Shown here: positions 10,681-18,951 of the stretch, piece by piece
Position numbering within the stretch: the first letter of the stretch is position 1
Layout: the number at the start of each line of letters is the position of its first letter
Source: an uncultured Bacillota bacterium
GTDB taxonomy: Bacteria; Bacillota; Clostridia; Oscillospirales; Oscillospiraceae
Length of the DNA: 41,622 nucleotides
Direction of reading: 5' to 3'
NCBI GenBank assembly: GCA_947383275.1
Contig: CANDCW010000017.1
Location: 1 to 41,622 of the forward strand
The notes under the pieces: generated by a model
Seen by the model: only the letters and a program-made list of their open reading frames with translations
Told to the model about the DNA's origin: nothing
Databases searched by the model: none
Made by a program: the position numbers and the translations under genes

Positions 10681-11409
10681 ATGCGCGCCAATGCCTTAAC
10701 CGCCCATCCCATCGTGCCGGCCGTAAATGTCCGTCCCAGCCGCCGGACGGAGGTCCGGGATCCCTACGACGGCCTGCGTCCCTGGTCGGCCATCACCCAC
10801 GGCGCAGGCGCTGTGCTGGCCGTACTGGGCGCCGCCGTCCTGCTCTTTCAATCCGCTGCCTTGGGAAAGTGGCTGCTGTTCGGTCTGTTTACCGTGTATG
10901 GCCTGTCCATGGTCTGCCTATACACCGCCAGCACCCTATACCACTGTCTCAATGTCTCCGTCCCCGGGCGGCTGGCCCTGCGGAAATACGACCACTGCTC
11001 CATCTATCTGCTGATCGCCGGCAGCTACACGCCGCTGTGCCTCACCGTCCTGCGGAACTCCGGAGGAATCCCCCTGGTTATCGCCGTGTGGACGCTGGCT
11101 GCGGCCGGGACGGCGCTCACCATCGCCAAGCTGGCCATCCCCCGGTGGCTCACCAGCGCCATTTACCTTTTCATGGGCTGGCTGGCCATCTTCGCTATTG
11201 TCCCCATCTACCACGCCCTGCCCGGGGAAGGCTTTCTCTGGCTGCTGGCCGGGGGGCTGCTGTATACCGTGGGAGGCGTGCTCTATGCCGTCAAGTGGCC
11301 GGGGCGGGACAACCCCCGCTTTGGCTGCCACGAGATTTTCCATGTGTTTATCCTCCTGGGCAGCATCACCCACTTTGCGATGATGTACCGGGTTGTTCTG
11401 TGGCTGTAG
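10681..11409 (+). CDS. trhA: TrhA / hemolysin III (PAQR-type) integral membrane protein
   Basis: A 242-residue protein with about seven transmembrane segments from residue ~38 to the end. The family's metal-ligand-like motifs are all present: ITHGAGAVLA, the S and H of ASTLYHC, KYDHCSIYLLIAGSYTP, and the closing pair in GCHEIFHVFILLGSITHF. The family is related to adiponectin-receptor hydrolases. Bacterial members (YqfA/TrhA) are linked to membrane lipid and energy homeostasis, while the haemolysin name is historical. The start is ATG 10681 behind GGAAAGGAG (10664-10672); the open frame beginning at 10585 contains the promoter and is rejected. It is transcribed alone. Confidence 0.85.
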   Translation: MRANALTAHPIVPAVNVRPSRRTEVRDPYDGLRPWSAITHGAGAVLAVLGAAVLLFQSAALGKWLLFGLFTVYGLSMVCLYTASTLYHCLNVSVPGRLALRKYDHCSIYLLIAGSYTPLCLTVLRNSGGIPLVIAVWTLAAAGTALTIAKLAIPRWLTSAIYLFMGWLAIFAIVPIYHALPGEGFLWLLAGGLLYTVGGVLYAVKWPGRDNPRFGCHEIFHVFILLGSITHFAMMYRVVLWL

Positions 11410-11428
11410 GGGGCCAATCTGTTCTCCG

Positions 11429-11463
11429 GGACCCTCCCTTTGGGGCGGGTCCTAAAATTTTTC
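11429..11463 (+). terminator. Terminator of the trhA-like gene
   Basis: GGACCC (11429-11434) pairs with GGGTCC (11447-11452), then TAAAATTTTT. Confidence 0.65.
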
Positions 11464-11495
11464 CGGCTAATTTCCCGTATTTCTTCGCCAACCCC

Positions 11496-11524
11496 TTGCC
11501 AAGGGCGGGAAAATAGGGTAAAAT
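11496..11524 (+). promoter_or_regulatory. Promoter of efp
   Basis: TTGCCA (11496-11501), 17 bases, TAAAAT (11519-11524). Confidence 0.65.
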
Positions 11525-11573
11525 AAGTCAGCTAAGCATAACAACACAGTTTATATAATGGAGGATGATTCCT

Positions 11574-12146
11574 ATGCCAATGATTTCTGCCAGCGATTTC
11601 CGCAACGGCGTGACCTTCGAGATGGACGGCAAGGTCATGCAGGTGGTCGAGTTCCAGCATGTCAAGCCCGGCAAGGGCGCGGCCTTTGTCCGTACCAAGA
11701 TGAAGAACGTCATCACCGGCGGCGTGACCGAAACCTCCTTCAACCCCACCGCCAAGTTTGAGCAGGCATTCGTGGAGCGCAAGGACATGGACTACAGCTA
11801 CAGCGACGGCGACTTGTACTACTTCATGGACCCCGAGAGCTTCGACATGATCCCCATTGGAAAGGATCTGCTGGGCGACAGCTTCAAGTTTGTCAAGGAG
11901 AACATGACCTGCAAGGTGATGTCCTACAAGGGCAGCGTGTTCGGCGTGGAGCCCCCCAACTTTGTGGAGCTGGAGGTCACCGAGACCGACCCCGGCTTTG
12001 CCGGCAACACCGCCACCAACAACGTGCTCAAGCCCGCCACCCTGGAGACCGGCGCCGAGATCAAGGTCCCTCTGTTTGTCAACCCCGGCGACCGGATCAA
12101 GATCGACACCCGTACCGGCGAGTATCTTGAGAGATGTAAGGCTTAA
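11574..12146 (+). CDS. efp: Translation elongation factor P
   Basis: A 190-residue protein, normal length for EF-P. It has the N-terminal KOW-like domain (MISASDFRNGVTFEMDGKV), the tip loop KPGKGAAFVRTK whose central lysine is the site modified in other bacteria, and the closing OB domain GDRIKIDTRTGEYLERC. EF-P enters the ribosome E site and relieves stalling at polyproline stretches. I see no lysyl-modification genes nearby. GGAGG (11560-11564) is nine bases from ATG 11574; an earlier in-frame ATG at 11565 overlaps the ribosome site. The next gene follows after 30 bases and is probably co-transcribed. Confidence 0.96.
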   Translation: MPMISASDFRNGVTFEMDGKVMQVVEFQHVKPGKGAAFVRTKMKNVITGGVTETSFNPTAKFEQAFVERKDMDYSYSDGDLYYFMDPESFDMIPIGKDLLGDSFKFVKENMTCKVMSYKGSVFGVEPPNFVELEVTETDPGFAGNTATNNVLKPATLETGAEIKVPLFVNPGDRIKIDTRTGEYLERCKA

Positions 12147-12176
12147 TTGGGGCACTGCCTCAGAAAGGGAACAACT

Positions 12177-12596
12177 ATGACTATTTCCGAAAAGGTAGCC
12201 TACCTGAAGGGTCTGGCCGAGGGCCTGGACCTGGACACCACCAAATCCAAGGAGGGCAAGCTCATCTCCGTCATGATCGGCATTATGGAGGAGCTGGCCA
12301 TGTCCGTAGAGGACCTGGAGCAGAACGCCCTCAATCTGGGCGAGGAGATTGATGTGCTCTCCGACGATCTGGCCGACGTGGAAGAGGTTGTCTACGACGA
12401 GGACGAGGATTACGACGACGACTGGTTCGAGGTGGAATGCCCCAGCTGCGGCGCAGACATCGTGGTGGATGAGGACGCGCTGAGTGAAGGCGAAGTGGAG
12501 TGCCCCTCTTGCGGCACCCGCTACGCCATGGAGCTCACCGAGGACGATGAAGAGGACTTTGAAGGCTCGGGGGACAGTGAAGAGACAGAAGACTGA
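12177..12596 (+). CDS. CD1247-like zinc-ribbon protein
   Basis: A 139-residue acidic protein. Residues 1-60 are a helical domain (ISEKVAYLKGLAEGLDLD, then KEGKLISVMIGIMEELA) that matches my memory of the CD1247 N-terminal domain family of Clostridia. A run of Asp/Glu follows, then one zinc ribbon made by two knuckles, CPSCGADIVV and CPSCGTRYAM, and an acidic tail. Function is unknown. The family often sits directly behind efp, as here, so the two are likely one transcript. AAAGGGA precedes ATG 12177. Confidence 0.72.
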   Translation: MTISEKVAYLKGLAEGLDLDTTKSKEGKLISVMIGIMEELAMSVEDLEQNALNLGEEIDVLSDDLADVEEVVYDEDEDYDDDWFEVECPSCGADIVVDEDALSEGEVECPSCGTRYAMELTEDDEEDFEGSGDSEETED

Positions 12597-12612
12597 ACCC
12601 ATATGCTTTTCC

Positions 12613-12644
12613 GGGCGGCTCCAGGGCCGCCCATTTTATTTTCT
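12613..12644 (+). terminator. Terminator of the efp operon
   Basis: GGGCGGC (12613-12619) pairs with GCCGCCC (12626-12632), then ATTTTATTTT. Confidence 0.85.
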
Positions 12645-12714
12645 GAATTTGGGAACCTTTGCCGAAAAAACACGTCTATATACTCAGAAGTCTAAAACGG
12701 AAAGGAGCATCCCT

Positions 12715-14121
12715 ATGAGACGAATGTTAGCTGCGGCGCTAGCCGCAGCTCTGCTGTTGGCAAGCTGCGGGAGTCCATCCAGTCCAGAACGTGAGGTGAA
12801 GCAAGTGGCGCATGAAACGGCGGTGAGCCGCACACAGCCCCTTTTGCTGGCCGACCATACCCTGGCTCAGCCGGTGTACCCGGAGTTTCCCCAGCAGCCC
12901 CAGCTCCCTGAGGAGGGAGGCGAGGCGGACTGGCAGGCATACAGCGAAGCCTATGACAGGTACCAGGACGCCCTGGCGGCCCTCCGCGGAGACAATTCCA
13001 GCATCACTGAGGCGGAGCACGCCGCCCTGAACGCCTTTGCCGCCAAAAGCGTCTCCCTGATCTTGACGGCGCACGAGGGAGAAAACGCAATTTACTCTCC
13101 CCTGTCCCTGTGGTCGGCCCTGGCTATGCTGGCCCAATGCGCTGGCGGGGACAGCCGCCAGCAGGTATTGGACGCCATGGGCACGGAAAACATGGAGTCC
13201 CTCCAGGGCCAGGCGGAGCACATCTGGCAGGCGCTATACACCGACGATGGCATCAGTGCCCTGATTGTGGCCAATTCCATCTGGCTCAACAGCAATTTGC
13301 AGGGGGCCTATGTGCAAGAAACCCTGGATACGCTGGCCCAAAAATTCTATGCCGGGACCTACTCCGCCCCCATGGGGACAGACGGCGCAGACGCGCTTGT
13401 CTCCGAATGGGTGAGCCAGCAGACCAAGGGCCTCATAGGCTCCGACGCGCCGGTGGTCCAAACCAGCCCGGAGACCCTGGCCCTGCTGGTTTCCTCCCTA
13501 TACTACAAGGCGGCGTGGATCAAGGAATTTGTCCCCGACCTGACCGAAGAGGACATCTTCACCAGCGCTGCCGGGGAGGAAGTCCGGGTGGACTTCATGC
13601 ACAAGGCCCAGGACGACTACTTTATTCGCCGGGACGGCTATCAGGCCGCGCGGCTGAAAACCAAGCTGGGTGAGATGGTCTTTATCCTGCCTGAAGAGGG
13701 AATTTCCCCTGAATCCCTGCTCCAGAAGGAGGACTTCCTCGCCCGCCTGGAGTTCTACGGAGACGGGGCTCTGTGGGGGGATGTGCAGTGGTCGGTGCCA
13801 AAATTTGACGTAAACTCAGACCTGGACCTGATGGAGGCCCTGAAGGCCATGGGCATCACCGACCTGCCCGACTTCAACAAGGCCGACCTGTCCGCCCTCA
13901 CCGATCTGGACGCTTTCCTATCCCAGGCCAAGCAGCTTGCCCGGGTGAAGGTGGACGAGGAGGGGGTGGAGGCCGCTGCCGCCACCATCCTGGCAATGAA
14001 CTTCACCTCCTTGCCGCCTCAGCCCACGGAGGTCTGCGTCATGGATCTGGACCGGCCCTTCTTGTTTGTCATCCGCACTCAGGACATGCCCCTGTTCATT
14101 GGGGTTGTGAATCAGATGTGA
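12715..14121 (+). CDS. Serpin-family serine protease inhibitor, surface lipoprotein
   Basis: A 468-residue protein. The N-terminus is a lipoprotein signal with lipobox LLASC (cysteine at residue ~19). A proline/glutamine-rich linker of ~80 residues leads to a full serpin fold: NAFAAKSVSLIL, NAIYSPLSLWSALAMLAQCAGG, and LVSSLYYKAAWIKEF. The C-terminus has the hinge DEEGVEAAAAT followed by ILAMNFTS and the closing DRPFLFVIRTQDMPLFIGVV. The alanine-rich hinge is the mark of inhibitory serpins. Counting from the hinge glycine as P15 puts the scissile bond near Thr-Ser, which is inference. Gut Firmicutes serpins (siropins) are known to inhibit host elastase-like proteases, so a host-facing role is plausible. 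GGAAAGGAG precedes ATG 12715. The terminator is shared with thrS. Confidence 0.9.
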   Translation: MRRMLAAALAAALLLASCGSPSSPEREVKQVAHETAVSRTQPLLLADHTLAQPVYPEFPQQPQLPEEGGEADWQAYSEAYDRYQDALAALRGDNSSITEAEHAALNAFAAKSVSLILTAHEGENAIYSPLSLWSALAMLAQCAGGDSRQQVLDAMGTENMESLQGQAEHIWQALYTDDGISALIVANSIWLNSNLQGAYVQETLDTLAQKFYAGTYSAPMGTDGADALVSEWVSQQTKGLIGSDAPVVQTSPETLALLVSSLYYKAAWIKEFVPDLTEEDIFTSAAGEEVRVDFMHKAQDDYFIRRDGYQAARLKTKLGEMVFILPEEGISPESLLQKEDFLARLEFYGDGALWGDVQWSVPKFDVNSDLDLMEALKAMGITDLPDFNKADLSALTDLDAFLSQAKQLARVKVDEEGVEAAAATILAMNFTSLPPQPTEVCVMDLDRPFLFVIRTQDMPLFIGVVNQM

Positions 14122-14127
14122 AAACTC

Positions 14128-14160
14128 AGCCCCCGGCCAACGGCCGGGGGCTGTTTCTGT
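14128..14160. terminator. Bidirectional terminator between serpin gene and thrS
   Basis: An 11-bp perfect stem (AGCCCCCGGCC, loop AAC, GGCCGGGGGCT; 14128-14152) with T-rich sequence on the + side and a short T-run on the - side. The two genes converge on it. Confidence 0.88.
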
Positions 14161-15921
14161 TTATTTGATGGCCATGGTCCTGACCTCATCCCCCAGCAGG
14201 GCGGCGAAGTCCTCCAGGGACATGGCCCCCAGGTCCTCGCCGGAGCGGCGGCGGACAGAGACGGTGCCGTTCTCCATATCCCGGTCGCCTACCACCAGCA
14301 TGAAGGGGACCTTCTCCAGGGTGGCCTCCCGGATCTTCTTCCCAATCTTCTCGTTGCGATCATCCACCTCCACGCGGAACCCCCGCATATCTAGATTCTC
14401 CGCCACGTCCGCGGCGTACTGGGCGGCCCGGTCGGTAACGGGGAGGAGCTTCACCTGCACGGGGGCCAGCCAGGCGGGGAAGGCCCCGGCGAAGTGCTCG
14501 GTGATGACGCCGATAAACCGCTCGATGGACCCCAGCACCACCCGGTGGATCATCACGGGTCGGTGCTTCTGGCCGTCCTCGCCGGTGTACTCCAGCTCAA
14601 AGCGCTCGGGCAGCTGGGAGTCCAGCTGGATGGTGCCGCACTGCCAGGTGCGGCCCAGGGAGTCGGCCAGGTGGAAATCCAGCTTGGGCCCGTAGAAGGC
14701 CCCGTCCCCCTCGTTAACCACGAAGTCCTTGCCCATGTCGGTAATGGCGGCCTTCAGGATGTCCTGGTTGCGCTCCCACTCCTCCACAGTGCCGATATGG
14801 TCCTCGGGCATGGTGGACAGCTCGATGGTGTAGCTCAGGCCAAAGACGGAGTACACCTCGTCAAAGAGCCGGACGGTCTCCTGAATCACGTCCTGCATCT
14901 GCTCCCGGGTCATAAAGACGTGGGCGTCGTCCTGATTAAAGCAGCGCACCCGGAACAGGCCGTGGAGGGCCCCGGACAGCTCGTGGCGGTGGACCAGGCC
15001 AATTTCCCCCACCCGCAGGGGCAGGTCCCGGTAGGAGTGGGGCTCGCTGGCGTAGACCAGCATACCGCCGGGACAGTTCATGGGTTTGACCGCAAAGTCC
15101 ACATCGTCGATGACGGTAGTGTACATGTTGTTCTTGTAGTGGTCCCAGTGGCCGGAGCGCTCCCACAGCTGGCGGTTGAGCATGATGGGGGTGGAAATTT
15201 CCACGTAGCCGTACTTCTTGTGGACCTTCCGCCAGTAGTCCAGAAGGGTGTTTTTCAGGGTCATGCCCTTGGGCAGGAAGAAGGGGAAGCCGGGCCCCTC
15301 GTCCCGGAGCATGAACAAGCCCAGCTCCTTGCCCAGGCGGCGGTGGTCCCGCTTCTTGGCCTCTTCAATCTTGGCCAGATACTCGTCCAGCTCGTCCTTC
15401 TTGGGGAAGGCAATGCCGTAAATGCGCTGAAGGGTCTCCCGGTTGGAATCCCCCCGCCAGTAGGCGGCGTTGCAGGCGGTGAGTTTTAAGGCGTTGCCCT
15501 TAATCCGCCCGGTGGAGTCCAGATGGGGCCCGGCGCACAGGTCGGTAAACTCCCCCTGCTTGTAGAAGGAGATGGCCTCCTCCTCGGGCAGGTCGTGGAT
15601 CAGCTCCACCTTATACTTCTCGTCCCGCTCCTCCATGAACTTCAACGCCTCGGGGCGGGGCAGCTCGAACCGCTCCAGCTTCAGCTTTTCCTTGCAGATC
15701 TTCCGCATTTCCCCCTCAATCTGCTCCAGGTGCTCCGGGGTAAAGGCGAAGGGGGCATCCATGTCGTAGTACCAGCCCTCGTCGATGGAGGGGCCGATGG
15801 CCAGCTTCACCTCGGGCCACAGCCGCTTGACGGCCTGGGCCATCACGTGGGAGCAGGTGTGCCAGTAGGTGGCGCGGTACTCAGGATTTTCAAAGGTATA
15901 CTGGTTGTTTTCTTCAGACAT
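14161..15921 (-). CDS. thrS: Threonine--tRNA ligase lacking the TGS domain
   Basis: A 586-residue class II aminoacyl-tRNA synthetase. It opens directly in the editing (SAD) domain (HTCSHVMAQAVKRLWP, FTDLCAGPHL), so the ~60-residue N-terminal TGS domain of full-length (~640 residue) ThrRS is absent. The catalytic core has KPMNCPGGMLVY and RHELSGALHGLFRVR, with zinc-binding Cys and His in their usual places, then MIHRVVLGSIERF. The anticodon-binding domain closes the protein (LLPVTDRAAQYAADVA). It charges tRNA-Thr. The start is ATG 15921 behind AAGGAGGA; a start ten codons upstream would include that ribosome site. Expression is set by the threonine T-box at 15,953-16,185. Confidence 0.95.
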   Translation of the reverse strand: MSEENNQYTFENPEYRATYWHTCSHVMAQAVKRLWPEVKLAIGPSIDEGWYYDMDAPFAFTPEHLEQIEGEMRKICKEKLKLERFELPRPEALKFMEERDEKYKVELIHDLPEEEAISFYKQGEFTDLCAGPHLDSTGRIKGNALKLTACNAAYWRGDSNRETLQRIYGIAFPKKDELDEYLAKIEEAKKRDHRRLGKELGLFMLRDEGPGFPFFLPKGMTLKNTLLDYWRKVHKKYGYVEISTPIMLNRQLWERSGHWDHYKNNMYTTVIDDVDFAVKPMNCPGGMLVYASEPHSYRDLPLRVGEIGLVHRHELSGALHGLFRVRCFNQDDAHVFMTREQMQDVIQETVRLFDEVYSVFGLSYTIELSTMPEDHIGTVEEWERNQDILKAAITDMGKDFVVNEGDGAFYGPKLDFHLADSLGRTWQCGTIQLDSQLPERFELEYTGEDGQKHRPVMIHRVVLGSIERFIGVITEHFAGAFPAWLAPVQVKLLPVTDRAAQYAADVAENLDMRGFRVEVDDRNEKIGKKIREATLEKVPFMLVVGDRDMENGTVSVRRRSGEDLGAMSLEDFAALLGDEVRTMAIK

Positions 15922-15952
15922 AATATTTCCTCCTTGTATTGGGGCGGACAAT

Positions 15953-16185
15953 AAAAACGCTCCACCCCTGATTCAGTTCAGGGGTGAAGCGGAAAGCTCC
16001 ATGGTTCCACCCTGCTTGCGGTCTGCAGACCGCCGCTCGTGTCCTCAGTAACGGGAGGCCCCGGCCCGGTCCTCCCGGGCGGCTCCGGAGTGGTACCGGC
16101 CGGCTTCCCCGCAGGACGCTTTCAGCGCCAGGCGCCCCTCTCTGCGCGGTTTTTCCAGCCTCTTCTCCGTCAAAGCCATTTTAAC
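15953..16185 (-). promoter_or_regulatory. T-box riboswitch (threonine) leader of thrS
   Basis: The conserved T-box AGGGTGGAACC lies at 16003-16013. The base of stem I is CGGAG (16169-16165) pairing with CTCCG (16090-16086). Immediately 5' of that closing strand is ACC followed by A, so the specifier reads ACC (Thr; 16092-16094), matching the gene. A 14-bp terminator stem (15958-15971 with 15978-15991) is followed by TTTTT on the - strand. Uncharged tRNA-Thr should favour the antiterminator and allow thrS transcription. Confidence 0.92.
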
Positions 16186-16191
16186 AGTGAC

Positions 16192-16220
16192 ATAATATCA
16201 TCAGAGCGGGGAAAAGTCAA
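16192..16220 (-). promoter_or_regulatory. Promoter of the thrS T-box transcript
   Basis: On the - strand TTGACT (16220-16215), 17 bases, TATTAT (16197-16192). It begins four bases past the clpB stop codon, so read-through from clpB could also enter the T-box leader. Confidence 0.8.
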
Positions 16221-16223
16221 GCA

Positions 16224-18836
16224 TCATTCAGCTCTTTCGCGTGACAGGACCACCAGCGCTCCATCTTTCACATCAACGGTCAGGTCCGCTCCGGATTCCA
16301 CCTGTCCGGCGATGATTTCCCGGCCGATGAGGGTCTCCACTGTGTGCTGAAGGTAGCGGCGCAGGGGACGGGCCCCGTAGATGGGGTCGTAGGCCGCCTC
16401 AATGACGGCGCTCTTTGCCGCAGGGGTGAGGGCCACGGTCAGCTGCCTATCCGCCAGACGGCGGTTCAGGCCGTCCACCAGCAGGTCGATGATGTGGGTA
16501 ATGTTGTCCCTGGTCAGCGGCTTGTAAAAGACGATCTCGTCCAAACGGTTAAGGAACTCCGGGCGGAAGGACCGCTTGAGCAGCTCGTCCACCTGATTCC
16601 GGGCCTCCTGGCTGATCTCGCCGTTTTCCTGGATACCGTCCAGCAGCGCCTGACTGCCCAAGTTGGAGGTCAGAATCAGGATGGTGTTTTTAAAGTCCAC
16701 CGTCCTGCCCTGGCTGTCGGTAATCCGGCCGTCATCCAGCACCTGGAGCAGCACATTGAACACATCCGGGTGGGCCTTCTCTACCTCATCGAAGAGGACC
16801 ACGGAGTAGGGTTTTCTCCGGACCGCCTCGGTAAGCTGGCCCCCCTCCTCGTAGCCCACGTACCCCGGAGGGGCCCCGATCAGGCGGGAGACGGAGAATT
16901 TTTCCATATACTCCGACATATCAATGCGCACCAGGTTCTTTTCGCTGTCGAACAGGGCCGCAGCCAGGGTTTTGGCCAGCTCTGTCTTGCCCACGCCGGT
17001 GGGGCCCAGAAACAGGAAGGAACCGATGGGCTTATCCGGGTCAGCAATGCCCGCACGGCTTCTCAGAATGGCCTCGGACACCAGCCGGACGGCCTCGTCC
17101 TGGCCCACCACCCGCTTGTGGAGGATATCCTCCAGGTGGAGCAGCTTCTCCCGCTCCCCCTCCATCAGCCGGGCTACGGGAATTCCGGTCCACCGCTCAA
17201 TAATTCGGGCGATCTCCTCCTCAGTCACCTTGTCCCGGAGGAGGGAGCGGGCCCTGCCCTCGTTGGCGATGGACTCCTCCGCCTCCAGGGCCCTGCGCAG
17301 CTCGGGAATTTTTCCGTACTGCAATTCCGCCGCCTTTTCCAGGTCGTACTCCCGCTGGGCCTTTTCCAGGGCGGCGTTGGCCCCCTCCAGGTCCTCCCGC
17401 AGCTTCTGAACCTTTCCGATGGCGCCCTTTTCATTGTCCCACTGGGCTTTTTTGGCGTTGAAGTCGTCCCGCATATCGGACAGCTCCTTCTGTATCTCCG
17501 CCAGGTGCTCCTGGGACAGCTTGTCGGTCTCCTTCTTCAGCGCCGCCTCCTCAATCTCGTGCTGGATGATTTTCCGCTGGATGACATCCAGCTCGGTGGG
17601 CATGGAGTCCATCTCAGTGCGGATCATGGCGCAGGCCTCGTCCACCAGGTCAATGGCCTTGTCTGGGAGAAAACGGTCGGAGATATAGCGGTTGGACAGG
17701 GTGGCTGCGGCGATAATGGCCCCGTCGGTGATCTTTACCCCATGGAATACCTCATACCGCTCCTTGAGTCCCCGGAGGATGGCGATGGCGTCCTCCACGG
17801 AGGGCTCGTTGACCATAACGGGCTGGAACCGCCGCTCCAAGGCGGCGTCCTTCTCAATATACTGCCGGTACTCATTGAGGGTGGTAGCCCCGATGCAGTG
17901 CAGCTCCCCCCGGGCCAGCAGGGGCTTGAGGAGGTTGCCCGCGTCCATGGAGCCCTCGGTCTTACCCGCCCCCACAATGGTGTGAAGCTCGTCGATAAAG
18001 AGGATAATCTTCCCCTCCGATTTCTTCACCTCGTTAAGAACGGCCTTCAGCCGCTCCTCAAACTCCCCCCGGTACTTGGCCCCGGCAATGAGGGCTCCCA
18101 TGTCCAGGGCGAAGATGGTCTTGTCTTTCAGGGAGGCGGGCACGTCCCCCTTGACAATCCGCTGGGCCAGGCCCTCGGCAATGGCGGTCTTACCCACGCC
18201 GGGCTCGCCAATTAAAACGGGGTTGTTCTTGGTCTTTCGGGAGAGAATGCGGATTACGTTGCGAATCTCGTCATCCCGCCCGATCACCGGGTCCAGCTTA
18301 TTCTGCCGGGCCCGCTCCACCAGGTCGGAGCCATACTTTTTCAGGGCGTTGTAGGTCTCCTCCGGATTGTCGGAGGTGACGCGCTGGCTTCCCCGGACCT
18401 GGGCCAGGGCCTGCATCACCTTCTCCTTGTCCAGGCGGTAGGCGCGAAACAGCTCCTTCAGGGCGCTATTGGGATGGCCCAACAGACCTAAAAGGATATG
18501 TTCCACCGAGATGTACTCGTCCTTCATGGCTCCGGCTTCCCGCTCGGCCCCCTGAAGGGCCCGGTCCACGTCCTGTGAGACGTACACCTTGCCGCTCTCC
18601 CGTCCGGAGCCGGACACCTTGGGCAGCTTATCCACCTCCGCCTTCACCGCCGCCTCAAAGCTGGGGACGGTCATCCCCATGGCGGTGAGGAGCTGGGGGA
18701 TGAAGCCCTCCGCGTCCCCCACCAGGGCCAGCAGCAGATGGGGCTGCTCAATCTGCTGGTTTCCGTGCTCCAGGGCAATGTCCTGCGCCCCCTGGATCGC
18801 GGCCAGGGATTTTTGCGTAAACTGATTCATGTTCAT
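16224..18836 (-). CDS. clpB: ClpB disaggregase (Hsp100 chaperone)
   Basis: An 870-residue protein, normal ClpB length. It has an N-terminal Clp-N domain (NQFTQKSLAAIQGAQ), AAA1 with GEPGVGKTAIAEG and IILFIDELHTIVGAG, a long middle coiled coil (residues ~400-530, rich in Glu/Lys/Leu), and AAA2 with GPTGVGKTELAKT and VVLFDEVEKAH. There is no (V/L)GF ClpP-docking loop after SNLGSQALL, consistent with a chaperone that works with DnaK rather than a protease. AAAGGAG lies nine bases before ATG 18836. It is preceded by a promoter (18,879-18,907) and a CIRCE operator (18,925-18,951), so HrcA control is likely. Confidence 0.96.
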   Translation of the reverse strand: MNMNQFTQKSLAAIQGAQDIALEHGNQQIEQPHLLLALVGDAEGFIPQLLTAMGMTVPSFEAAVKAEVDKLPKVSGSGRESGKVYVSQDVDRALQGAEREAGAMKDEYISVEHILLGLLGHPNSALKELFRAYRLDKEKVMQALAQVRGSQRVTSDNPEETYNALKKYGSDLVERARQNKLDPVIGRDDEIRNVIRILSRKTKNNPVLIGEPGVGKTAIAEGLAQRIVKGDVPASLKDKTIFALDMGALIAGAKYRGEFEERLKAVLNEVKKSEGKIILFIDELHTIVGAGKTEGSMDAGNLLKPLLARGELHCIGATTLNEYRQYIEKDAALERRFQPVMVNEPSVEDAIAILRGLKERYEVFHGVKITDGAIIAAATLSNRYISDRFLPDKAIDLVDEACAMIRTEMDSMPTELDVIQRKIIQHEIEEAALKKETDKLSQEHLAEIQKELSDMRDDFNAKKAQWDNEKGAIGKVQKLREDLEGANAALEKAQREYDLEKAAELQYGKIPELRRALEAEESIANEGRARSLLRDKVTEEEIARIIERWTGIPVARLMEGEREKLLHLEDILHKRVVGQDEAVRLVSEAILRSRAGIADPDKPIGSFLFLGPTGVGKTELAKTLAAALFDSEKNLVRIDMSEYMEKFSVSRLIGAPPGYVGYEEGGQLTEAVRRKPYSVVLFDEVEKAHPDVFNVLLQVLDDGRITDSQGRTVDFKNTILILTSNLGSQALLDGIQENGEISQEARNQVDELLKRSFRPEFLNRLDEIVFYKPLTRDNITHIIDLLVDGLNRRLADRQLTVALTPAAKSAVIEAAYDPIYGARPLRRYLQHTVETLIGREIIAGQVESGADLTVDVKDGALVVLSRERAE

Positions 18837-18878
18837 AAAATAACACTCCTTTCATGGAACAGCCTGCGGTATGCTTGT

Positions 18879-18907
18879 AGTATAGGCGGTTTCCGGAGAA
18901 ATTTCAT
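18879..18907 (-). promoter_or_regulatory. Candidate clpB promoter
   Basis: On the - strand ATGAAA (18907-18902), 17 bases, TATACT (18884-18879). The -10 is strong and the -35 is 4/6. It lies downstream of CIRCE. Confidence 0.55.
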
Positions 18908-18924
18908 GAACAAACCGTGAATTT

Positions 18925-18951
18925 TTAGCACTTCGCATGTCTGAGTGCTAA
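18925..18951. promoter_or_regulatory. CIRCE operator (HrcA binding site) upstream of clpB
   Basis: TTAGCACTT (18925-18933), nine bases, GAGTGCTAA (18943-18951). It differs from the consensus TTAGCACTC-N9-GAGTGCTAA at one base. The whole element is formed by the last codons and the stop codon of the SLOG gene. It sits about 17 bp upstream of the predicted clpB -35, an unusual place for CIRCE. Confidence 0.85.

Noticed and set aside
12658..12684. Serpin promoter with -10 TATACT at 12679-12684
   Set aside because: The -10 is good but no -35 stands at acceptable spacing (the best, TTTGCC, is only 15 bases away), so it is not listed as a feature.
16344..18215. Long + strand open frame (623 codons) opposite clpB
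   Set aside because: High-GC shadow of clpB: composition is Gly/Leu/Val/His-rich, with no recognisable domain or ribosome site.
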